Origin: Foetidibacter luteolus
GTDB lineage: Bacteria; Bacteroidota; Bacteroidia; Chitinophagales; Chitinophagaceae
Direction of reading: 5' to 3'
NCBI RefSeq assembly: GCF_009650435.1
Contig: NZ_VVIP01000058.1
Coordinates: forward strand, 124,001-188,000
DNA length: 64,000 nucleotides
Shown here one piece after another: positions 20,153 through 29,020 of this stretch. Every line of letters begins with the position of its first letter. Position 1 is the stretch's first letter. The translations under genes and the position numbers were made by a program. The notes under the pieces were generated by a model. It saw only the letters and a list, made by a program, of their open reading frames with translations, ran no database searches and had not been told where the DNA came from.

Positions 20153-20317
20153 TTAACAGTCTATGCGCTGGGCGACTGAAGCATCTGCACCCGTTGCATT
20201 ATTCTTACTGTCATCATTGATGTTCATTGAAGCAGCATGCGCTGGTGCCAGGTTTTCGCGGGACTCTGCCGCGATAGATTCGATGTCAAAAGAATTCCTG
20301 AAGATTGATTCATTCAT
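20153..20317 (-). CDS. Doubtful small ORF, 54 residues
   Basis: An ATG-started frame of 54 codons, beginning MNESIFRNSFDIESIAAESR and ending in RIDC. It is acidic, without a signal peptide or membrane segment, and resembles no family I know. Codon choice is not unlike its neighbours, but length alone gives weak support. Confidence 0.2.
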   Translation of the reverse strand: MNESIFRNSFDIESIAAESRENLAPAHAASMNINDDSKNNATGADASVAQRIDC

Positions 20318-20731
20318 AGTGTTAACTTTTAGGATGCGTAGAAATGGCTTTAGCGTAAAAAAAGGGTCTTCTGTAGAAACAGACGACCTCTAACGATTGC
20401 TTGCCATATGAAAAAGTTCAAAAAATCTTTTGGAGAAAAAGTTCCGGCTATCTTATCCACCTCTCCATCCAATCACCTTTCTTTAGCTGCACCAGGCTCT
20501 GATAAAGACTGCCTTTTAACTTTCTTACATAAAGATAAAACCAACCATACGCCTGCGCAATACAAATTTCAGCCGCTTTTATTATGTCCAGTAACACATG
20601 GCAGGCCCCAATCCCTTGCCAGTAAAGGGTTTTAGTAAAATTTTATATTGGCCGCCAGTTGAGAAATTAATAGGGCAATGGTACGGTCGGCCGGTTTTAT
20701 ACGTTATTGACAAAAACAAGAATAAACAGGT

Positions 20732-22543
20732 ATGGATATTAGAAATAGAATGCTGTTGCTGCCGGTATTGCTGATCGTTGCGGCTGGTTTGCCGGCGCAA
20801 AAATGCCCCTTACCTACGGCCTGGACGCCTGTAGCCAACGCCGCAGCAGTTCCGCTTGCTGAATATCCCAGGCCCCAGTTGCAACGCAAGGAATGGCTTT
20901 GCCTGAATGGATATTGGGATTACCTGGGCGGCAGGAACGCCCCGGATGCCCAAAGCCCGGAAAGCGTGGCTTCATTTTCGGCCAAACCAGAAAAAATAAA
21001 AGTGCCTTATTGCCCCGAATCAGCCCTTTCCGGCATCCAGCGCATGCAGGAGACAAATATGTGGTACCGTAAATCTATCCGCATACCGGCAACATGGAAA
21101 GGCCGGCAGGTACTGTTACACCTGGAAGCGGTTGACCATACCGCTACCGTGTTTGTTAACGGTCACAAAGCCGGCACACACCAGGGCGGCTATGACAGTT
21201 TTGTTTTCAACATCACTTCCTATCTGCAGCCGGGCGACAACAGTATTGTCATTGCCGCTTATGATGCCAATGATGGCCGCACGCCATCCGGCAAAAATGG
21301 CCCGAGGGGGGACTATACTTTTACCTCCGGCATCTGGCAAACCGTATGGCTTGAACCTGTTAATACCGCATACATAGAAAATGTACGCCTTACACCCGAC
21401 CTGCAAAACAGCAGGCTGGCCATCAAAATTCAATCATCGCCGGGCACCCGCGTAAAAGCCACGGCACTTCAAAACAACAAGCCCGTTTCCACCATAACTG
21501 CTTCCTGCAACGAGACGTTTTTCTTACCCATCAACCACCCTGTGTATTGGTCGCCTGACAAACCTTTCCTGTACGACCTTCAACTTACCCTGCTGGATGA
21601 TAAAGGTGCCGTTAGGGATGAAGCGCTAAGCTATTTTGGTATGCGGGATATAAAACTGGGCATGGTCAATGGCATTCCCCGGCCCTTGCTAAACGGCAAA
21701 TTTGAAATGCAGTTGGGTCTGCTTGACCAGGGATACTGGCCAGACGGGATTCTTACCGCACCCACAGATGAAGCACTTCAATACGACATCAGGTTTACAA
21801 AACAGGCGGGCTACAACCTTATACGTAAACACATGAAAACAGAGCCCCAACGCTTTTACTACTGGGCGGATAAACTTGGCCTGCTGGTATGGCAGGATAT
21901 GCCCGCCATCTGGTACCAGGATGAAGACACTGCCGTAAACAGGCCGCGTTTCCGTAAAGAATGGAAAGCCATTATGGATGACCACTATAATTCTCCATCC
22001 ATTATTGCATGGGTGCCCTTCAACGAAAACTGGGGGGCTTTTGATGTTAAAGAAATTACAGACTGGGTTAAGGCTTACGATCCCTCACGGCTGGTTAACG
22101 GCAACTCCGGCTTTAACAACAACCCCTCCTATCAAAAAGCTTATGGAGACCCCGGCAATGGAGATTTTGTAGATACGCATATTTATGTAGGGCCGTACAA
22201 GGCCTCGGTGCCTGATGAAAAAAGGGCGGCATCACTAGGTGAATTTGGCGGAGTGGGTTTGTTTGTACGTGGGCACATGTGGCCTGTTGAAAACAACGCT
22301 TATGATTATGCCCCAACCAAAACCTCGCTTACCGACCGCTACATTTTATTGATGGACCAGGTGGAGCAGCTTATGAAATATCGTGGACTAAGTGTGGCCA
22401 TCTATACACAAACTACCGACGTAGAGCATGAGGTGAATGGGCTGCTTACTTATGACAGAGCTTTTGAAAAAATGGAATTGCCCCGCATCAAATCTGTAAA
22501 CAAGGCTGTTATTGAATCCGGCAGAAAACTGAATGAGGAATAG
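20732..22543 (+). CDS. GH2-family secreted glycosidase (beta-galactosidase/beta-glucuronidase type)
   Basis: 603 residues with a signal peptide ending near GLPAQ. Domain order is that of GH2: sugar-binding jelly-roll (about 45-215, with MWYRKSIRIPATWKGRQVLL and DHTATVFVNGHKAG), Ig-like sandwich (about 215-305), then a TIM barrel. Probable acid/base Glu is in VPFNENWG and the nucleophile in SLGEFGG. At 603 residues it is shorter than LacZ and typical of compact Bacteroidota GH2 exo-enzymes. It probably removes a terminal beta-linked sugar from the glycan of this PUL; specificity (galactose, glucuronate, mannose) cannot be read by eye. Confidence 0.92.
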   Translation: MDIRNRMLLLPVLLIVAAGLPAQKCPLPTAWTPVANAAAVPLAEYPRPQLQRKEWLCLNGYWDYLGGRNAPDAQSPESVASFSAKPEKIKVPYCPESALSGIQRMQETNMWYRKSIRIPATWKGRQVLLHLEAVDHTATVFVNGHKAGTHQGGYDSFVFNITSYLQPGDNSIVIAAYDANDGRTPSGKNGPRGDYTFTSGIWQTVWLEPVNTAYIENVRLTPDLQNSRLAIKIQSSPGTRVKATALQNNKPVSTITASCNETFFLPINHPVYWSPDKPFLYDLQLTLLDDKGAVRDEALSYFGMRDIKLGMVNGIPRPLLNGKFEMQLGLLDQGYWPDGILTAPTDEALQYDIRFTKQAGYNLIRKHMKTEPQRFYYWADKLGLLVWQDMPAIWYQDEDTAVNRPRFRKEWKAIMDDHYNSPSIIAWVPFNENWGAFDVKEITDWVKAYDPSRLVNGNSGFNNNPSYQKAYGDPGNGDFVDTHIYVGPYKASVPDEKRAASLGEFGGVGLFVRGHMWPVENNAYDYAPTKTSLTDRYILLMDQVEQLMKYRGLSVAIYTQTTDVEHEVNGLLTYDRAFEKMELPRIKSVNKAVIESGRKLNEE

Positions 22544-22774
22544 CAACCGCAGATGTTATTATTAAACTATCAGTTATAGTATAGGCTTCGCCACAAAAAA
22601 ATTCTTCTTTTAATGATGACCTCTTTCTACTTTTTGCGATGTAGATAAAACATGCCTTGCCAACCTGCATAGCACCTTTAATCCACTCCTACCCTTTCAG
22701 AATTATTACAATGCAGGCAGGCTTACAGCAACCTGGCGCCAGGCATGGCTACTGAAAAACAAAAACAGAGTGTC

Positions 22775-24001
22775 ATGATACTTCATAAAACTGCTTTTCT
22801 AAAGCTGGCAGCGTTGCTAATGGCAACCAGCGCCTGCAACGCGCAACCCAGTCCTGCCGCAAAAAACAAAACCACCATGCAACAAACCGCAACAGGAAAA
22901 AATTTTACAGCCGGTAAGGATTATTTTGAATTCACCCGGGTAAAAATAATGGACAACGAGGCTTTTACCGAGCCTGCCGAAGCCTACAGCATTTTGCTGC
23001 CGCAAGGCTGGCTTTCAGAAGGTGGCGTATTCTGGACTGCCCCGGGCAATGCCTGCGCCGGAACCAATGTGCGTTTCTCGGCCAAATCCCCCGACGGCAA
23101 ATCATCGTTTTCAATTTATCCGGCCATAATATGGTCGTGGAGCAGCAACCCCCAAAGCGTTGAAATGAGCAGGCAATTCAACACTTCGCAATACTGCGGC
23201 GTTGGGCAGCCGGTAGATGCTGTGCAATACCTGGAAAATGTGTGGCTGCGTGAATTACAGAATCCCGGTATTACCGATAAAAAAAACAATCCGGAAGTAG
23301 TGCAGGCCATGAGCGAAAATGATGAAAAGGGCCGTACGGAATTAATGCGCTACGGGGCAGCCCAGGTAAATTACAGGCACACTGCCGTAACTGCCCGCCT
23401 TAAATGGAATGATGGCATGGCCGGCATTGCCCTTTGCGGTGTAACCAATACAGAAACATATATACCCAATGTTTATAATGGCACTTACGATATTAGCTAC
23501 ACAAGTTACGCCACACGCATGCTGTTTGTTTTTCCCGAAAGCGAAACCGCTGCCGCTGAAAAAATAATGACAGTAATGGTGGCGGGTGTGCGTACTAACC
23601 CGGCATGGAAACAGGCCACCAATGACTACTGGAAAGATGTGCGTGAAAAAAAACACCAGCAGCACCTGGGCACCATCAGGATGATAGATGAACGCACACA
23701 ACAAATAGCGAAGAGCGCCATAGAAAACGGCAACCGCCGCCTGTCCGATATGGATAACCAGATGCGTAGCTGGGAAGCCCGCCAAAGCCAGCAGGACAGA
23801 ACACATACCAATTTTATTAAAGCCATCAGAGAGGTAGAAACTTACAGGGACGACAATGGAAAAGTTGAGCTAAGCGCCGGTTACGACCATGCCTGGAGCC
23901 GCAGCGATGGCACGCATTTCATTATGTCCAACAATCCCAATTTCGATCCATCATCCGTATTGCAGGATAACCGCTGGAAAGAGATGCGCAAAGTTGATTG
24001 A
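22775..24001 (+). CDS. Conserved-looking lipoprotein of unknown function
   Basis: 408 residues from the ATG at 22775; the frame is open from 22745, but the later start puts a lipoprotein signal (ending LLMATSAC, then NAQ) at the N terminus. The mature protein is mixed alpha/beta with a Lys/Gln/Arg-rich helical region near residues 290-350 and a C-terminal motif HFIMSNNPNFDPSSVLQDNR. I do not recognise the family. It follows the GH2 gene by 230 bp on the same strand and ends before a repeat-rich convergent gap. A role at the periplasmic or outer-membrane surface is the only safe inference. Confidence 0.75.
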   Translation: MILHKTAFLKLAALLMATSACNAQPSPAAKNKTTMQQTATGKNFTAGKDYFEFTRVKIMDNEAFTEPAEAYSILLPQGWLSEGGVFWTAPGNACAGTNVRFSAKSPDGKSSFSIYPAIIWSWSSNPQSVEMSRQFNTSQYCGVGQPVDAVQYLENVWLRELQNPGITDKKNNPEVVQAMSENDEKGRTELMRYGAAQVNYRHTAVTARLKWNDGMAGIALCGVTNTETYIPNVYNGTYDISYTSYATRMLFVFPESETAAAEKIMTVMVAGVRTNPAWKQATNDYWKDVREKKHQQHLGTIRMIDERTQQIAKSAIENGNRRLSDMDNQMRSWEARQSQQDRTHTNFIKAIREVETYRDDNGKVELSAGYDHAWSRSDGTHFIMSNNPNFDPSSVLQDNRWKEMRKVD

Positions 24002-24060
24002 CCCATTCCATTAACTACATCTGCCGGTAACTTACCGCGGCGTACGATCAATACAATTTT

Positions 24061-24152
24061 TGATACCGGCAGTAGTACGCTGTGGCTACTTCGTTGCGTC
24101 GCAATCCGTTCATCGTCCGGTTCAATAAGCATCTTTTCAGACCCGGATAGGT
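24061..24152 (+). repeat. TTGCGTCGCAA-type dispersed repeat, copy c
   Basis: A well-preserved copy: GATACCGGCAGTAGTACG, then CTTCGTTGCGTCGCAATC (24089-24106), TTCATCGTCCGGTTCA and CATCTTTTCAGACCCGG. It lies in the convergent gap 24002-24520, which otherwise holds two hairpins and a second repeat. Confidence 0.75.
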
Positions 24153-24173
24153 TCCCAAGAAAGACCCGGGTTA

Positions 24174-24202
24174 TGTGTCTGCCAGCTTTGCTGCCAGACA
24201 CA
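24174..24202. repeat. Hairpin with single C-C mismatch, copy 1
   Basis: TGTGTCTGCCAGC (24174-24186), loop TTT, GCTGCCAGACACA (24190-24202). It is a 13-bp stem with one internal C-C mismatch. Related hairpins at 24254-24280 and 28234-28258 keep the pairing and the mismatch position while changing bases. Confidence 0.65.
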
Positions 24203-24253
24203 TTGTCTCAACCAGGATTTCAACTGATTTTGCTGATTACACTGATGGCTGTA

Positions 24254-24280
24254 GTGTCTGCCGCCTTTGGCGCCAGACAC
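24254..24280. repeat. Hairpin with single C-C mismatch, copy 2
   Basis: GTGTCTGCCGCC, loop TTT, GGCGCCAGACAC. The loop-closing pairs differ from copy 1 (CGCC/GGCG against CAGC/GCTG), but both sides have changed together, so the stem is kept. Confidence 0.65.
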
Positions 24281-24373
24281 GTTAGCACTCGTAGTCTCAA
24301 AATTTGTTAGGAGATATCAACTTTATATAACTAAGAAACATAGTTGATATTCATTGGCAAATAGCGGGTATTC

Positions 24374-24500
24374 CATTGATATGACGGTGATGTGATTGAT
24401 TATTATTTGTTCTTTCAGTGAAAGAGGTAATAACAAAATCATAGTTGCAAGGGATCCCGAAATTTTGGGACCAGATAAAACCATAGCTGGGTATCCAAAA
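24374..24500. repeat. Repeat shared with 41849-41967, joined to a degenerate core
   Basis: The stretch 24374-24444 matches 41849-41918, including TTATTTGTTCTTTCAGTGAAAG with the palindrome TCTTTCA-G-TGAAAGA. It is followed by GTTGCAAGG, the hairpin TCCCGAAATTTTGGGA and GGTATCC, which look like a decayed TTGCGTCGCAA element whose middle is replaced by a hairpin. Confidence 0.5.
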
Positions 24501-24520
24501 AAAGATGACACCACTGCTGG

Positions 24521-25642
24521 TTAAAAAATAACCCTGCTCTTACCCATATCTTTTGAGGTAGCCACGGCTATGCCCCGTTGGTCTTTTTTGTTTACCGCGC
24601 AATAGAAATGGTACACAACTCCATCGTGTTTAATTACGTAAGACTTGTGTGCGTAAAGGTTGTCATACTCTTCAGAAGGCTCGATGAGATTGGGGCCGTT
24701 CCAATCCGTCCAGTTAACCATATCGTACGAACAGGCAAACCGGTTAAATGCGCCTTGTGTATTGGCCCAGAAAGCACCAAAATAAAACATGACCCAGGTA
24801 TCGTTGATCTTTTGGATAACGGCATCGCCGGTGATGCCACTGCCATGCATAAGCACGGGCTCTTTATGAAAACGCTTCCAATGCAGCATATCGTTGGATA
24901 CGGCCATACCAATACGCTCATCAGACTGCATTTCCTTTATATCAGTCGTATCTCCATTGGCATTATAATACATTACAAAAGGGTAGCCTGTAGTTTTATT
25001 TTCATCCTGCAAAACAGTGCTCTTGTATAGCTTGCGGTTCTCCCACCACCGTACATCGCTGTCTGAAGCACTTAACACAGGATTTTTAAACCGTTGCCAC
25101 TCATGCGGGCTGGCAACATCGGCGTTTGTATAAGCCATACCTATGCCAAGTTTGCCAGCCTCGTATCCACGGCTACTGCCACCTATATAACTCATCCAGT
25201 ATTTGTTGTCGTATTGCTGCAACTGGTAGCTGCCACCCCAACGGGTATCCTGCAAAACCGCATACCCTGCTTTTTGATTGTTATCCCAGTCTGTGGTATC
25301 GGAGAAAGACATAAGGCGGCCCATTGTTTTCCAGTCAAGCAGGTTATTGCTTTGCGCCAGCCATGTTTCATAACCGCGGCCATCAAAAACAATGTAGGTC
25401 ATATACCAAAGGCTGTCTTTCCTGAATACAGTTGGACTATCCAGTTTTTTTGAATCATCCTCCGGCACCAATATAAGGCCATACTTGTATGGTGTTTTTA
25501 CTTCTTCGTAAACCTGCTGCATGCGCTGCTGGGGAACAGGGTTAACCTTAACCTGCGATGAAGCCTGCCTGCCGCAGAATATAAGACAAAGAGTAACGGT
25601 TATATACAAAAAGAATGGATGTTTCCGGCGTTTTACCTTCAT
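24521..25642 (-). CDS. Secreted five-bladed beta-propeller glycosidase (GH43/GH117/GH130-like)
   Basis: 373 residues with a signal peptide ending near QASSQ (residue 30). Repeated propeller-blade patterns are visible: SPTVFRKDSLWYMTYIVFDG, YETWLAQSNNLLDWKTMG, QYDNKYWMSYIGG, GMAVSNDMLHWKRF and QKINDTWVMFYFGA. These are typical of the GH43/GH32/GH117/GH130 superfamily; I cannot assign the family with certainty. The C terminus ends in GIAVATSKDMGKSRVIF. It is probably a periplasmic exo-glycosidase. A convergent repeat-rich gap separates it from the lipoprotein gene upstream. Confidence 0.8.
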   Translation of the reverse strand: MKVKRRKHPFFLYITVTLCLIFCGRQASSQVKVNPVPQQRMQQVYEEVKTPYKYGLILVPEDDSKKLDSPTVFRKDSLWYMTYIVFDGRGYETWLAQSNNLLDWKTMGRLMSFSDTTDWDNNQKAGYAVLQDTRWGGSYQLQQYDNKYWMSYIGGSSRGYEAGKLGIGMAYTNADVASPHEWQRFKNPVLSASDSDVRWWENRKLYKSTVLQDENKTTGYPFVMYYNANGDTTDIKEMQSDERIGMAVSNDMLHWKRFHKEPVLMHGSGITGDAVIQKINDTWVMFYFGAFWANTQGAFNRFACSYDMVNWTDWNGPNLIEPSEEYDNLYAHKSYVIKHDGVVYHFYCAVNKKDQRGIAVATSKDMGKSRVIF

Positions 25643-25819
25643 AGTTAACCTGGTATTATTTATTGCTATTAATGACCGAATCTATGTGCCCGCCAATGTA
25701 TGCAAGCTGTTATATAGCCACTATATTAACCCGGTAAACTTAAGAAATAAACATGCTTATTCAGCAGATAAAGCAATGACGCCAAAAAGCTTTGGCTTGC
25801 CGCAGGGTATAAAAGAAAA

Positions 25820-25841
25820 AAGGAGGGTAGAAACCCTCCTT
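25820..25841 (-). terminator. Rho-independent terminator of the DMT transporter gene
   Basis: AAGGAGGGT and ACCCTCCTT form a 9-bp stem with a 4-base loop. On the minus strand the hairpin is followed at once by TTTTTTCTTTT, a classical terminator tract, 36 bp after the stop codon. Confidence 0.8.
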
Positions 25842-25877
25842 GTTCAGACTGCTTATGCGCCTTAATCAAGATAAATT

Positions 25878-26321
25878 TTATTTAGCAAAGGTTACAATGC
25901 ATGCGCCTGCCACCAATAGCAGCGCACCGGTGATTTTAACATATGATACCGGCTCTACAGGAGAGCCCAGCATGCCAAAGTGTGAAAAAAGCATACCGGT
26001 AACCACCTGGCCGGCAATCATTAATACAAAAGCAGGCCCTGCGCCGATTTTGGGTATAACCCATGCTATACCAAATACAAGGGCGGCGCCCATAACACCT
26101 GCTGTTAACAGCCATAACGGCACATGTTTTATACGGTCAAACACGCTGCTGTCCCAGCCTGTGGCGCCAATAAGCAAAGCCGCAACACCACCGATGGTCC
26201 AGAAGATAGCGTTGCCCATTTTTGCATTTTTAAGTATAGCACCTACCTGGGCGTTCATAGCTAAATGAAGGGTGAGTACAACACCTATCAAAAGCATTAA
26301 AAGCGAAAGAAAAATTTTCAT
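25878..26321 (-). CDS. DMT-type small transporter (DUF606/YdcZ family)
   Basis: 147 residues with five hydrophobic segments and almost no soluble part, the usual size for the DUF606/YdcZ family (half-size drug/metabolite transporter superfamily proteins). Typical segments are GNAIFWTIGGVAALLIGATG and PAFVLMIAGQVVTGMLFSHF. The family is inner-membrane and believed to act as an exporter or solute carrier, possibly as a dimer; the substrate is unknown. A strong terminator follows it, so it ends its transcription unit. Confidence 0.85.
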   Translation of the reverse strand: MKIFLSLLMLLIGVVLTLHLAMNAQVGAILKNAKMGNAIFWTIGGVAALLIGATGWDSSVFDRIKHVPLWLLTAGVMGAALVFGIAWVIPKIGAGPAFVLMIAGQVVTGMLFSHFGMLGSPVEPVSYVKITGALLLVAGACIVTFAK

Positions 26322-26474
26322 GATCGTATGGCAATTAGTAGTTAAGAATTAATATGCAAGGTGGCTTTGAGCGAAAGCTGCAAAATCATTGCAACTGTTT
26401 AGTATAAAGGCCTGAACCGATAAAACGATACCGGGGATATACAACTATTTTACCGTTTATTTTCAAAGGCAGCA

Positions 26475-27104
26475 TCAGGCATTCGCAAAAAAGGTGCGCA
26501 GTTGCTTTAAGCTGCGGTACATTACCCTCCTGGCAGACGATACATGTGAAAAGTTGAACTGTTGTGCTATCTGGTCGTACCCCATGCCCTTAAAGTAGAA
26601 ATAATAAATAGCCTTTTGTTCAATACCATCCAGCGCTGTTAATGCTCTGCCAAGGCGCTCCATTAACTCTTTGTTGGCCTGCCGGGTTAAATAAGTAGCC
26701 TCGCTTCGTAGTTCAGGTTCAAAGTCTGCCATTTCAAACTGATCTGTAACCTTTAATATATTGCGCTCTTTCTTCTGGTAATCTATTATCCTTCTCTTAA
26801 AAGATTTTAACAGGTAATACTTTATTGAAGTAGTGGCACTGAAGCCCTGGCGGTTCTCTTTCAGGTACACAAAGAAATCGTGAAGGCAGTCCCTTACCAG
26901 TTCTTTGTCTGCAGTGTACCTGCAGCCATACTCGTAAAGAAGTGTTGAATAGTTATCGTAGATAACAGTAAAAGCATATTCGCTCCCTTTTTTAAAGGCT
27001 TCCCATAGCTGCTTATCCGGAACCTTACTTTCAGCATCCTGGTAATAACAAACCGGGGCAGTACGGGGGGCACAGCCTGGTGCCAATTGTTCTTCATACA
27101 GCAT
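26475..27104 (-). CDS. ECF-type RNA polymerase sigma factor
   Basis: 209 residues. Region sigma-2 is visible at about residues 40-105 (EYAFTVIYDNYSTLLYEYG, DCLHDFFVYLKENRQ, KYYLLKSFKRRIIDY) and region sigma-4 at about 145-205 (ALDGIEQKAIYYFYFKGMGY, DQIAQQFNFSHVSSARRVMY). In Bacteroidota such ECF factors usually sit with a FecR-type anti-sigma and a SusC carrying an N-terminal signalling domain. None is adjacent here, so its control is unknown. The neighbour upstream is a divergent AraC gene 200 bp away. Confidence 0.92.
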   Translation of the reverse strand: MLYEEQLAPGCAPRTAPVCYYQDAESKVPDKQLWEAFKKGSEYAFTVIYDNYSTLLYEYGCRYTADKELVRDCLHDFFVYLKENRQGFSATTSIKYYLLKSFKRRIIDYQKKERNILKVTDQFEMADFEPELRSEATYLTRQANKELMERLGRALTALDGIEQKAIYYFYFKGMGYDQIAQQFNFSHVSSARRVMYRSLKQLRTFFANA

Positions 27105-27301
27105 AAAGTGGAGGTTTTAAATGTGCGCCGAAGCGTTGGTTAGTATTAAATTATTAATTGGGGTGTTGCTAGCAATCAATAACCAAATTTCATTTAATAC
27201 ATCCACAATTTTTTCCAACCAATTCACCAGAAGTTATACTATAGTAACATAAATGACAAATACCGGCCGCCTTATGCTGGGAAATTTAATATCTTACATG
27301 T

Positions 27302-28177
27302 ATGAAACCGCATTTGCTGAAAGTTTCTATAGAACCTGAAACATCTTTTAACATACGCCTTAATAAAGGCGCCAATTTTTATAACCAATGGCACTTTCAC
27401 CCGGAGATAGAATTGATATACATACACCAGGGAAGGGGCACCAGGTTTATAGGCAACAACGTATCCAGGTTTGATGCCAATGAGCTGATGCTGATAGGTT
27501 CTAACCTTGACCACATGTGGCGGTGCGACCCTGAATATTTCAGGAAAGATTCTACGCTTACGGCAGAAGTTACCGTTATCTATTTTCACCGTAGTTTTTT
27601 GGGAGACCGCTTCTTTGATAGCCCTGAGCTGGCCACCATTAACAACCTGCTGGAAAAAGCAAAACGGGGAATTAAACTTACCGGTGGCGCCAGGTTTGAA
27701 TTGAGGGACCTGATAGCGCAACTGGTAAAAGCCACAGGCACATTAAAGATTGTGCTTTTACTTACCATACTTGAAAAAATAGCTAACACGCAGGAGAAAG
27801 AATTTGTAAATGCCATGTATCACCCTGTTGATTTTGAAGAAGACGAGGCCAACCGTTTAAACAGGATATTTCACCATACACTTACCAACTTTCAACGCAC
27901 TATACCACTGGAAGAAATAGCAGGTATAGCCAACCTTACACCCAAGGCTTTCTGCCGGTATTTCAAATCCAAAACAAGAAAAACCTACTATAATTTTTTG
28001 CTGGAGGTAAGGGTTGCACATGCCTGCAACCTGTTGGTATCAAAAGACAATACCATTTACAGCGTATGTTACGAAAGTGGCTTTAACAACATATCTAACT
28101 TTAACCGCTACTTTAAAAAAATAACCGGCAAAACACCGTTTACTTACCGCAGGGAACACTATGTGGCAGACGATTAA
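27302..28177 (+). CDS. AraC-family transcriptional regulator 3
   Basis: 291 residues. A cupin sensor domain at the N terminus (FYNQWHFHPEIELIYIHQG, ELMLIGSNLDHMW) is followed by a C-terminal helix-turn-helix pair: EEIAGIANLTPKAFCRYFK and VCYESGFNNISNFNRYFKK, ending TPFTYRREH. This is the subgroup of AraC regulators common in Bacteroidota sugar loci. It is divergent from the ECF sigma gene and convergent with the PPC-domain gene; which genes it controls is not visible. Confidence 0.93.
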   Translation: MKPHLLKVSIEPETSFNIRLNKGANFYNQWHFHPEIELIYIHQGRGTRFIGNNVSRFDANELMLIGSNLDHMWRCDPEYFRKDSTLTAEVTVIYFHRSFLGDRFFDSPELATINNLLEKAKRGIKLTGGARFELRDLIAQLVKATGTLKIVLLLTILEKIANTQEKEFVNAMYHPVDFEEDEANRLNRIFHHTLTNFQRTIPLEEIAGIANLTPKAFCRYFKSKTRKTYYNFLLEVRVAHACNLLVSKDNTIYSVCYESGFNNISNFNRYFKKITGKTPFTYRREHYVADD

Positions 28178-28233
28178 AAGCAATGTTCTTTTGTTCAATG
28201 TTTAATGTTAGCGGCATTTTCCATGCTGAATCA

Positions 28234-28258
28234 TTTCTGGCAGCGAAGCTGGCAGAAA
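28234..28258. repeat. Hairpin with single mismatch, copy 3
   Basis: TTTCTGGCAGC, loop GAA, GCTGGCAGAAA. Read on the minus strand it matches hairpin copies 1 and 2, with the mismatch (C-C in that reading) at the same position, and like copy 1 it touches a TTGCGTCGCAA repeat. Confidence 0.6.
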
Positions 28259-28266
28259 CATAACCC

Positions 28267-28368
28267 ATCTACCAGGGTCTGAAAAGATGCCATGAAAAAC
28301 CGGCCGACGAACGGATTGCGACGCAACAGGCGATGCCACAGGGCTATATCGCCGGTACCATAAAAATG
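28267..28368 (-). repeat. TTGCGTCGCAA-type dispersed repeat, copy d
   Basis: A full copy on the minus strand: GGTACCGGCGATATAGCC, CATCGCCTGTTGCGTCGCAA, GTTCGTCGGCCGG and GGCATCTTTTCAGACCCTGG. It lies in the convergent gap between AraC 3 and the PPC-domain gene. Confidence 0.75.
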
Positions 28369-28389
28369 CTTTGCCTGCAAGCGGAAGAG

Positions 28390-28905
28390 CTATTCTTTTT
28401 TGAGTGTTTTAATGGTACGCAGTTCCGGAAACTCCTTACTCCATTCGCGGGTTATTTTTTCCTGTGTTGGTATAATAAAAATCTCCAGCAGCAACGATAC
28501 TTCTGCTTCTTTCAGGTGGCCGCCATGTACGGTAAAATCTGGTGCTCCCAGGTTTACATGCGGGTGCACAATCGGCTTGCCTTCAAACCAGCCAAGGTTG
28601 CCAAGCAGCGAAAGTACTTCCATAGAGCCCTTAAATTTTTTGTAGTTGTAGTGCTTGGCATTAACGTCGTAATAAGCCACTTCCGGGTTTTGCACGGCGC
28701 CAAGGCCGGTAAAAGTAGCGCCGGGCAGTTTTTCTTTTTCGAGGAATGCATTTAAACTGGCCACCACCGGCTGCCCCTTTTTAAGTACGAGCAAATAATT
28801 ATTTCCATCCTTGCGGTAATCAAGGTCAGCAGCGGTAACGGTTGCAGTTTGAGATACCAGTTTTGACGCAATTAAAAGGAAAATAAAAGGAAGTAATTTC
28901 TTCAT
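28390..28905 (-). CDS. PPC/DUF296-domain protein with an export signal
   Basis: 171 residues. After a clear signal peptide (MKKLLPFIFLLIASKLVSQ) comes a single PPC/DUF296 domain (about 30-155), with FTGLGAVQNPEVAYYD and the metal-site-like HPHVNLGAPDFTVHGGHL. The family is called DNA-binding because of plant AT-hook proteins, but bacterial members bind metal through the His residues and their role is unknown. An exported copy cannot be a DNA-binding protein in the cytosol, so a periplasmic enzymatic or binding role is more likely. It is the last gene of the long minus-strand block and follows the DUF1080/FG-GAP gene after 115 bp. Confidence 0.82.
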   Translation of the reverse strand: MKKLLPFIFLLIASKLVSQTATVTAADLDYRKDGNNYLLVLKKGQPVVASLNAFLEKEKLPGATFTGLGAVQNPEVAYYDVNAKHYNYKKFKGSMEVLSLLGNLGWFEGKPIVHPHVNLGAPDFTVHGGHLKEAEVSLLLEIFIIPTQEKITREWSKEFPELRTIKTLKKE

Positions 28906-29020
28906 GAGTTATTTATTTTGTGTGGCAGATAAATGCACTTAACAGGCAAGGTTACAATGCCCTGCACAAATGGCGAATACACGCCGGCGAACAATTTAAA
29001 AGTGCTGAAAAATGGGTCGG

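Larger units (their letters stand above)
19556..20731. other. 1.2-kb intergenic region with structured repeat and no convincing gene
   Basis: This is the longest gap of the window. It holds a promoter match for the GH43-like gene (19613-19620, TATATTTG on the minus strand), a structured repeat at 19975-20092, and several short open frames without recognisable domains. One short minus-strand frame (20153-20317) is listed separately as doubtful. The rest looks like decayed or non-coding DNA. Confidence 0.5.

Noticed and set aside
20408-20635. 75-codon frame starting MKKFKKSFGEKVPA
   Set aside because: A plausible start but no recognisable domain, low-complexity content and no operon context; too weak to call.
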